The notes beneath the pieces were generated by a model. It saw only the letters and a program-made list of their open reading frames with translations, ran no database searches and had not been told where the DNA came from. From Calditrichia bacterium (lineage in GTDB: Bacteria; Calditrichota; Calditrichia; JAJRVZ01), in the NCBI GenBank assembly GCA_030634505.1, contig DAOWAQ010000025.1, forward strand, positions 1 through 11,910: 11,910 nt of DNA, given 5' to 3'. A program made the position numbers and the translations under genes. Below, piece by piece: positions 7,098 to 11,910 of this stretch (position 1 is the first letter of the stretch; each line of letters opens with the position of its first letter).

Positions 7098-7559
7098 TCA
7101 TTTGTTACTCTTATCTCTGGCTTTTTCAAGACGTTCAACATCTAGTTTATCCTGAAGCCTGCCGGTATTTTTTTTACTCGTTATTAAATTATCAATATTT
7201 AAAACTTTCACCCGAACAGAATCAAATTCGTAGAACTTGCTTGATTTCCAGGCTTCGTTGAATTCTAAATCTTCCAATCCCATTAGAATATCAACACGAT
7301 TAGGTTCAATACCTATTTGAAATACATTTTCTTCATTTTGAAAATCTTTTATGTTAACATTATCTAACGGTGCACCAAATTCAACCAATGATTTCCACAC
7401 TTTTTTTGAGTTTTCTACTGAAGAATCCACCCATATATCAAGATCTTTTGTATACCTTGGTTCTGTATATTGAATAACAGCATAGGCTCCAACGATTATA
7501 TATTTAGTTTTATTTTTGTTTAAGATTTGTAACAGATCTATCAAGTCGGAGTTCAGCAT
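7098..7559 (-). CDS. Minimal nucleotidyltransferase, intact (AbiEii/DUF6036-like, putative toxin)
   Basis: The product has 153 residues and looks complete. LIDLLQILNKNKTKYIIVGAYAV (6-28) is the usual first strand and helix, with GA in place of the common GG/GS. TKDLDIWV (37-44) carries the metal-binding D39/D41, and NRVDILMG (87-94) gives the third acidic residue D90. The C-terminus LITSKKNTGRLQDKLDVERL (125-144) parallels the tail of the + strand paralogue (LIKSKKTLRQKDYEDRIFLERL). Family members include tRNA-modifying or nucleotidylating toxins (MenT, AbiEii), but many relatives are untested. The start at 7559 is supported by AGGG 7 nt upstream on the - strand and by the fit of the N-terminus. 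It overlaps its upstream partner gene by 50 nt and converges on the + strand module with a 17-nt gap. Confidence 0.82.
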   Translation of the reverse strand: MLNSDLIDLLQILNKNKTKYIIVGAYAVIQYTEPRYTKDLDIWVDSSVENSKKVWKSLVEFGAPLDNVNIKDFQNEENVFQIGIEPNRVDILMGLEDLEFNEAWKSSKFYEFDSVRVKVLNIDNLITSKKNTGRLQDKLDVERLEKARDKSNK

Positions 7560-7716
7560 ATTTTTTCCCTTTACTTAATTCGTAATTAACAACCATTTCC
7601 CAGGTACTATTAAAGCGAACAGTTGTGCTCAATTTTTGCCAAAATTCTAAGTCAAATGAACGATCGTCTTTATCTCGTTTTATCAAACGTGACATTTTAA
7701 GCTTGGGTTTTAACAT
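7510..7716 (-). CDS. Small nucleotidyltransferase-associated protein, second type
   Basis: This 68-residue protein has a basic N-terminus (KPKLKMSRLIKR), a FDLEFWQKLSTTVRFNSTWEMV core and a C-terminal RLDRSVTNLKQK. I remember closely similar short proteins, with FWxKxxxxxRFxxxWEM and RLxRSV, directly upstream of minimal nucleotidyltransferases in many bacteria, but I cannot name a family. It differs from the partner in the + strand module yet occupies the same position and overlaps its nucleotidyltransferase gene by 50 nt. An antitoxin or accessory role is inference. The start is uncertain: the frame is open from a TTG at 7761, with ATGs at 7725, 7716 and 7695. ATG 7716 is chosen because GGA precedes it at usable spacing and because it keeps the basic leader. 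Confidence 0.68.
   Translation of the reverse strand: MLKPKLKMSRLIKRDKDDRSFDLEFWQKLSTTVRFNSTWEMVVNYELSKGKKYAELRLDRSVTNLKQK
7567..7570 (-). promoter_or_regulatory. Internal ribosome binding site for the - strand nucleotidyltransferase
   Basis: Read on the - strand, AGGG (in the context AAAGGGAAAA) stands 7 nt before ATG 7559. It lies within the coding sequence of the upstream partner gene and decides the start. Confidence 0.5.
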
Positions 7717-7883
7717 AAATTCCATTTCAATGATTAGTTCTATTTTGGAATTTAATATCAATTTAATGCCACTACAAGGTATTATTTATTTCAAATTAAA
7801 TTCAAAAAGTAGTCACGTATTTAAATGTTATTATTAATTCCTTGTGTATTATTAGATTCATATGATAAATTATAAAAGAAATT

Positions 7884-7913
7884 TTGAATATTTTATTTTA
7901 TTCATTGTATAAT
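7884..7913 (+). promoter_or_regulatory. Sigma70-like promoter of the Yip1-TolC-MFP-ABC operon
   Basis: TTGAAT (7884-7889), an 18-bp spacer and a perfect TATAAT (7908-7913) predict transcription starting near 7920. That leaves a leader of about 75 nt before the Yip1 gene. It is the best promoter match in the window, though the region is AT-rich and some phyla in the FCB group use a different consensus. Confidence 0.5.
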
Positions 7914-7947
7914 CTATTGTTAAGTTACTCGAAACTTTTTATTTATT

Positions 7948-7966
7948 TACTCGTCTTTCACGAGTA
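7948..7966 (+). promoter_or_regulatory. Leader hairpin upstream of the Yip1 gene
   Basis: TACTCGT (7948-7954) pairs with ACGAGTA (7960-7966) around the loop CTTTC, a 7-bp stem. TTACTCG also occurs at 7925-7931, so the left arm is a direct repeat 22 bp apart. No T-run follows, so this is not a simple terminator. It could be a repressor operator or a structure in the leader mRNA. Confidence 0.4.
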
Positions 7967-7984
7967 CTAGCTTCAAATAATCTG

Positions 7985-7990
7985 TGGAGG
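7985..7990 (+). promoter_or_regulatory. Ribosome binding site of the Yip1 gene
   Basis: TGGAGG lies 4 nt before ATG 7995, a strong anti-Shine-Dalgarno match that fixes the start of the first operon gene. Confidence 0.65.
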
Positions 7991-7994
7991 TTAA

Positions 7995-8735
7995 ATGGAA
8001 AACAATTTTAATACTATTGATACAAATCAAAATAAAAAATTACCACTCTTTCAAAAATTAATTTTAATAATTACCAATCCTGGGAAAGTATTTGAAAACC
8101 TGGCTTTGCATCCTGATTGGTTATTACCTACTATCTTAATAATTGTGTTGGCAATTGGTTCAAGTTTTTTAGTATATGACATCCAGTTAGAAGCCCAAAA
8201 AGAACGTTTTCTAAAGAATGATAAAATTCCAGATGACCGTAAAGAATTAATTATGGAACGTTTCGACGAAGCTAAAGATTCGCCAACCCGAATGGTACAA
8301 CCCACAATAGCAATAATTGTAATAACTTTTATTTCTTTTGCTGCAGTTGCAGGAATCTTTTTATTGATTGGTAATTTCATGTTCGGGGGAAAAGCAAAAT
8401 ATATTCAATTGCTTGCTGTTTATGCCTGGGGTTACATGGTTGCTATACCGGAAACGATAGTTAAAATACCAATGATGCTTACAAAAAATTCCATACATGT
8501 ATATACAAGTTTGGCAGTACTTTTCGATCCCGCCGAATCAGAAACCGTTTTATTCAAAATAGCCAATGCTGTTGATTTGTTTTCTATTTGGCGTATCGCC
8601 TTATGGGCTATTGGATTGGGAGTTGTTTATAAATTTTCAAAAGAAAAATCTAATTATATTGTCATCGGATTATATGTCATTTATGTTTTTATTTATATTG
8701 GAATAAGTTCATTATTTGGTGGTCTAATAGGATAA
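7995..8735 (+). CDS. Yip1-family integral membrane protein
   Basis: This 246-residue protein resembles bacterial Yip1/YIF1-domain proteins. A short polar N-terminus is followed by the typical LPLFQKLILIITNPGKVFENL entry (16-36), then about five hydrophobic segments (roughly 43-62, 103-128, 138-158, 195-213 and 221-243). A charged, probably non-membrane loop lies at 65-100. Motifs such as NPGKVF before helix 1 and the Gly-rich FGGKAKYIQLLAVYAWGY segment (130-147) are typical of the family. The molecular function of bacterial Yip1 proteins is unknown to me. It is the first gene of the export operon, behind a good promoter and strong Shine-Dalgarno, and ends 22 nt before the TolC gene. It may help assembly or placement of the exporter, or respond to envelope state; this is inference. 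Confidence 0.78.
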   Translation: MENNFNTIDTNQNKKLPLFQKLILIITNPGKVFENLALHPDWLLPTILIIVLAIGSSFLVYDIQLEAQKERFLKNDKIPDDRKELIMERFDEAKDSPTRMVQPTIAIIVITFISFAAVAGIFLLIGNFMFGGKAKYIQLLAVYAWGYMVAIPETIVKIPMMLTKNSIHVYTSLAVLFDPAESETVLFKIANAVDLFSIWRIALWAIGLGVVYKFSKEKSNYIVIGLYVIYVFIYIGISSLFGGLIG

Positions 8736-8757
8736 TCTTAAAGTTAGGAGAATATTA

Positions 8758-10116
8758 ATGAAAAGTTTTACTTTAGCTCTGGTTTGCAGTTTACTATTAT
8801 TTAGCAATGTTTTTAGTCAAAATGAAGTTCTATCTTTGGAAGATTGCATTCAGATTGCATTAGAAAATAATTCCGAATTAAAAATATCTAAATTTCAAAA
8901 TGAAAGTGCCGATGAAGCTGTTTTAGGTTCTTACTCTTATATACTTCCTAGTATTGGGGCATCCGCTGGTTATTCGAAAAATGAATACGGACCCGTCACT
9001 GTTGAAAGAGACGTTCCTATTAGTTTTGATCCACAAACTGGCCAATGGGTTTATCAAAGACAAAAAATAAGACAGAATGGATATACTACTGAATTTAATA
9101 GCATGGGCATTCAATGGAACCAAAACATTTATGATGGAGGTAATTGGTGGAACAGCATAAGTCAGGCCAAATCTCAAAAATTGGCATCTGATTTTAGCTT
9201 AAAATCGACAGAAAATATGGTTATCCTTAACGTTCAACAGTATTATTTTGATTTACTAAAGCATCAAAAATTATTGGAAGTAAATGAACTTGCTGTTCAA
9301 CGCAGTGAAGATCAATTGAATAAAACCCAAAAAATGTTTGAACTTGGCTCTGTGGCAAAGGTCGATGTATATCGTAGCAAAGTTAATCTTGGGAATGACA
9401 AAATACAGCTGTTAACTCAAGAGAACACAGTAATTGCCGCAAAAAATATTCTCAATTTAGTTTTAGGACGTGAACCGGGCACACCAATTTATATTGAATC
9501 TGACAATCAATTAAAAACTGGTTTTGGTAACCTTAATGATCTAATAGCAGATGCTTTAGCAAATAATCCGACTTTAAAAATGTATAATCAGAATATTAAT
9601 ACTCAAGAATATGGTATTAACAGAATGGAAAGTAGTTATTATCCAAATTTATCCGGTTCTGTTTCTTATGGCAGGGGAAATGAAAGTTTTGACAAAGTTT
9701 ATTCTAATTTTAATGAAAACTGGAATCTTAGTTATAGATTAAACCTATCGATTAATTTGTTTAATGGATTTAATGACAAAGTAAATGTTCAACAAAGCAA
9801 GTTACAGTTAAAAAATGATAAAGAAACACTTGTTTCAAATGAACGAAGTGTAAAATCTTCAATTATGCAATTTTTGGATAATTATGAATCATATTTGGAA
9901 ATTATTGAAATTAATAAAGAAAATTTAGAAGCTGCAAAAGAAGAATATAGACTTGCGGAAGAAAGATATAGAATTGGTTCAGGAACTCAATTGGAGCTGC
10001 GTGAGGGTCAAGTAAATCTTACCCGTGCAGAACAAACACTAGTAGCTGCACAGTATAGCGCACGAATCGTACAAGCTCAAATAGAAGAAAAAATTGGCAC
10101 TATTTATCAAAATTAG
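8758..10116 (+). CDS. TolC-family outer-membrane efflux protein
   Basis: The product has 452 residues with a signal peptide (1-20, likely cut at NVFS/Q). It shows the two-repeat outer-membrane-factor structure: a first repeat starting LSLEDCIQIALENNSELKI (25-43) and a second starting DLIADALANNPTLKM. Each holds a beta-strand segment (for example YGRGNES and INLFNGFNDK) and long coiled-coil helices such as EAAKEEYRLAEERYRIGSGTQLELREGQ near the end. Trimers of such proteins form the outer-membrane channel and periplasmic tunnel for exporters with a membrane fusion protein. AGGAG at 8746-8750 lies 7 nt before the ATG. The adaptor gene starts 18 nt after its stop codon, so it should serve the transporter encoded just downstream. 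Confidence 0.94.
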   Translation: MKSFTLALVCSLLLFSNVFSQNEVLSLEDCIQIALENNSELKISKFQNESADEAVLGSYSYILPSIGASAGYSKNEYGPVTVERDVPISFDPQTGQWVYQRQKIRQNGYTTEFNSMGIQWNQNIYDGGNWWNSISQAKSQKLASDFSLKSTENMVILNVQQYYFDLLKHQKLLEVNELAVQRSEDQLNKTQKMFELGSVAKVDVYRSKVNLGNDKIQLLTQENTVIAAKNILNLVLGREPGTPIYIESDNQLKTGFGNLNDLIADALANNPTLKMYNQNINTQEYGINRMESSYYPNLSGSVSYGRGNESFDKVYSNFNENWNLSYRLNLSINLFNGFNDKVNVQQSKLQLKNDKETLVSNERSVKSSIMQFLDNYESYLEIIEINKENLEAAKEEYRLAEERYRIGSGTQLELREGQVNLTRAEQTLVAAQYSARIVQAQIEEKIGTIYQN

Positions 10117-10124
10117 ATTGTTGT

Positions 10125-10131
10125 GGGAGGG
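10125..10131 (+). promoter_or_regulatory. Ribosome binding site of the membrane fusion protein gene
   Basis: GGGAGGG stands 3-4 nt before ATG 10135. The frame also has an in-phase GTG at 10123, but that codon lies upstream of the purine run, so the run can only serve ATG 10135. Confidence 0.6.
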
Positions 10132-10134
10132 AAA

Positions 10135-11355
10135 ATGACGAAGAAGAAAATTATAATAATTGCTGTGATTGTTGTCGCTATTGCAGCATTTATTGCAGTA
10201 AATCTATTGAAAAAAGAAAAAGGTACTCCTGTAGAAATTGAAAAAGTTGAGATTGGAAAGATCGTTCAAACAGTTACAGGTTCAGGACAAATAAGACCGG
10301 AAGTACAAGTTAAGGTTAGTGCTAATGTTGCTGGGAAAATAATTAGACTTCATGCTGAAGAAGGAGATAAGGTAAAAAAGGGACAGCTATTAGTTGAATT
10401 AGATCCGGAACAATATATTGCTTCACTTGCCCGGGCTAAGTCATACCGGCTATCAATGAGAGCTACTGAAAAAAAGTTGAAAAGTGAACTGGTGCGGGCA
10501 CGGGAGTTAAGAGAAAAAGGATTAATGTCAACTGCCGATTTTGAAGCTGCCGAAGCGGCCTATGAAGCCGGAGTAAGCAATACCCAACAAGCCGAAGCCA
10601 ATGTAAATGAAGCAAAAGATATGCTCTCAAAAACTAAATTACATTCTGATATGGATGGTATTGTTACGGATTTGAACAAAGAAGCCGGTGAAATTGCTTT
10701 GGGCGCCCAATTTCAGGAAGATGTAATTATGGTCGTTGCCGATCTCTCAAAAATGGAAGCGGCTATCGAAGTGGATGAAAATGATGTTGTAAATGTTACA
10801 CTCTATGACACCTCTGATATTGAAATTGACGCTTTTCCCGATACAACCTTTAAAGGCGTAGTTACCCAAATAGCAAACAGCGCTACAGTTAGGGGATTAG
10901 GTACGCAGGAGCAGGTTACAAATTTCGAAGTGACTGTTGCCTTAATCGAATACAATGAAAGATTTAGACCCGGTATGAGCACAACAGTAGACATAATTAC
11001 CGAAACACGCAACGATGTTTTAAAAGTCCCTATTCAGGCAGTCACTACAAGGGAAAAAGAAAAACTTACAAAAAAACCTGATCTTGAAGAACATTCAAAA
11101 GAAGATTCCGAAGCAGGAAGAAATAAAGACAAGAAAAAGGAAATGATTGAAGTGGTTTTTGTCATAGAGGATAATCATGCTATCGCAAAACCCGTTAAAC
11201 TTGGTATATCAGATGATACATATTATGAAATATTAAGCGGTATTCAAGAAGGCGATGAAGTAGTAACTGCACCTTTTAGAGTATTGAGCCGTACGTTACA
11301 AACAGAAGATTTGATAGAAATAAAAGAAGATAAAGGGGAAGAAGATGCTGATTGA
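10135..11355 (+). CDS. HlyD/MacA-type membrane fusion protein (periplasmic adaptor)
   Basis: This 406-residue adaptor links an inner-membrane exporter to the TolC-type channel. It has a basic start and one membrane helix (about 5-25), then a first beta-barrel and lipoyl half (VSANVAGKI to GDKVKKGQLLVELDP, 61-91). An alpha-hairpin follows (about 92-165: RELREKGLMSTADFEAAEAAYEAG, with the RLS-like tip typical of TolC-binding adaptors). The second lipoyl half is KTKLHSDMDGIVTDL, then beta-barrel (around 200-300, FRPGMSTTVDI) and membrane-proximal domains. A highly charged linker (about 306-338) is inserted before the membrane-proximal domain. The last 11 nt overlap the ABC ATPase gene, implying translational coupling. 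The pairing with a MacB-type ATPase suggests a MacA-like role; the substrate is unknown. Confidence 0.93.
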   Translation: MTKKKIIIIAVIVVAIAAFIAVNLLKKEKGTPVEIEKVEIGKIVQTVTGSGQIRPEVQVKVSANVAGKIIRLHAEEGDKVKKGQLLVELDPEQYIASLARAKSYRLSMRATEKKLKSELVRARELREKGLMSTADFEAAEAAYEAGVSNTQQAEANVNEAKDMLSKTKLHSDMDGIVTDLNKEAGEIALGAQFQEDVIMVVADLSKMEAAIEVDENDVVNVTLYDTSDIEIDAFPDTTFKGVVTQIANSATVRGLGTQEQVTNFEVTVALIEYNERFRPGMSTTVDIITETRNDVLKVPIQAVTTREKEKLTKKPDLEEHSKEDSEAGRNKDKKKEMIEVVFVIEDNHAIAKPVKLGISDDTYYEILSGIQEGDEVVTAPFRVLSRTLQTEDLIEIKEDKGEEDAD

Positions 11356-11910
11356 AATTAAAGATTTAAAAAAGATATATAATTTGGGTGATATTGAAGT
11401 CCCTGCCCTAAACGGAATTAACATCAACATTGATAAAAATGAATATCTTGCAATTATGGGACCGTCCGGGTCGGGTAAATCCACAATGATGAATATCATT
11501 GGCTGTTTGGATGTGCCAACGGAAGGTGAATATCACTTGAATAATCAGGACGTAAGTAAATTAAGTGATGATGAATTAGCTGTCATTCGTAATAAAGAAA
11601 TCGGATTTGTTTTTCAAACATTTAATTTGTTACCCCGGGCAGATGCTTTACACAATGTAGAATTACCCATGATATATAGTGGTATAAATCGTGCCCAGCG
11701 TCGGCAGATGGCTATGGATGCACTTGAACGTGTCGGTTTAGGAGACAGGGTTCATCATAAACCCAATGAACTCTCCGGAGGTCAAAGACAGCGTGTCGCC
11801 ATTGCCAGGGCTCTTGTCAATAACCCTTCAATTATACTAGCTGATGAACCAACGGGAAACCTGGATTCCAAAACCGGGGAAGAAATTATGGAAGTATTTG
11901 AGCAAATACA
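11345..11910 (+). CDS. ABC transporter ATP-binding protein, MacB/LolD type (3' end outside window)
   Basis: The first 188 residues are present. Walker A is GPSGSGKST (39-47), the Q-loop glutamine is Q91 in FVFQTFNLLP, the ABC signature is LSGGQ (143-147), Walker B is IILADE (163-168), followed by PTGNLDS. The N-terminal VPALNGINI and the NxxLPxxY element (104-111) are typical of the MacB/LolD/FtsE-like group, which drives lipoprotein, peptide or macrolide transport by mechanotransmission. The ATG lies inside the end of the adaptor gene (11-nt overlap). Whether the permease is fused, as in MacB, or separate, as in LolCDE, cannot be seen because the window ends before the D-loop/H-loop part. 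The MFP and TolC neighbours favour a tripartite MacAB-TolC-like exporter. Confidence 0.95.
   Translation, partial: MLIEIKDLKKIYNLGDIEVPALNGININIDKNEYLAIMGPSGSGKSTMMNIIGCLDVPTEGEYHLNNQDVSKLSDDELAVIRNKEIGFVFQTFNLLPRADALHNVELPMIYSGINRAQRRQMAMDALERVGLGDRVHHKPNELSGGQRQRVAIARALVNNPSIILADEPTGNLDSKTGEEIMEVFEQI

Larger units (their letters stand above)
7717..7994. other. Intergenic region between the - strand module and the export operon
   Basis: About 280 bp of strongly AT-rich DNA separate two divergent transcription units. On the + strand it holds the promoter, the leader hairpin and the Shine-Dalgarno of the Yip1 gene, described separately. On the - strand, TTGATA-N17-ACTAAT just upstream of 7716 is a weak possible promoter. 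No credible coding sequence, tRNA or repeat array is visible. Confidence 0.6.

Noticed and set aside
7625..7837. Open frame of 70 codons on the + strand.
   Set aside because: It is antisense to the small partner gene (7510-7716) and runs into AT-rich intergenic DNA, with no recognisable protein features.
1..11910. CRISPR array, tRNA or rRNA gene, insertion sequence or attachment site.
   Set aside because: Reading both strands I found no regularly spaced repeats, no cloverleaf-like segment, no transposase gene and no flanking target duplications around the accessory region.

Overview
The window is AT-rich by eye and densely packed, with nearly all genes on the + strand. It looks like chromosome from a Gram-negative bacterium: there is a TolC-type outer-membrane channel, a periplasmic adaptor and an exported S41 protease. 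Many starts lack a clear Shine-Dalgarno (rsmI, tmk, cca), while others carry strong AGAGG/GGAGG sites. This mix, the gene set and the style of the proteins suggest a member of the FCB superphylum (Bacteroidota/Ignavibacteria/Calditrichota/KSB1/Marinimicrobia-like). That placement is inference; no rRNA or marker tree is available here.

Region 1 (1-4886) is a housekeeping run. It holds the 3' end of an NAD synthase gene closed by a G+C-rich terminator, then rsmI (16S rRNA 2'-O-methyltransferase), a MATE-family exporter and tmk (thymidylate kinase), spaced 4 and 12 nt apart. A secreted S41/CtpA-like processing protease follows and ends at a textbook intrinsic terminator (4910-4938). Region 2 (4977-6386) is a CCA-adding/poly(A)-polymerase-type tRNA nucleotidyltransferase with an HD domain.

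Region 3 (about 6390-7716) is the accessory part. Two small two-gene modules face each other. Each has an unnamed ~70-aa protein followed by a minimal nucleotidyltransferase (MNT, AbiEii/MenT-like fold), and in each the small gene overlaps the nucleotidyltransferase gene by 49-50 nt. The + strand nucleotidyltransferase is split by a frameshift after its DxD motif; the - strand one is intact. The two stop codons are only 17 nt apart. These resemble toxin-antitoxin-type modules, but function cannot be shown from sequence.

Region 4 (about 7880-11910, running off the window) is an export operon. A good sigma70-like promoter (TTGAAT-N18-TATAAT) and a leader hairpin precede a Yip1-family membrane protein, a TolC-family outer-membrane factor, an HlyD/MacA-type membrane fusion protein and the ATPase of a MacB/LolD-type ABC transporter. 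The last three should form a tripartite envelope-spanning efflux or secretion system whose permease lies beyond the right edge. The Yip1 protein is an unexplained fourth member of the transcription unit.
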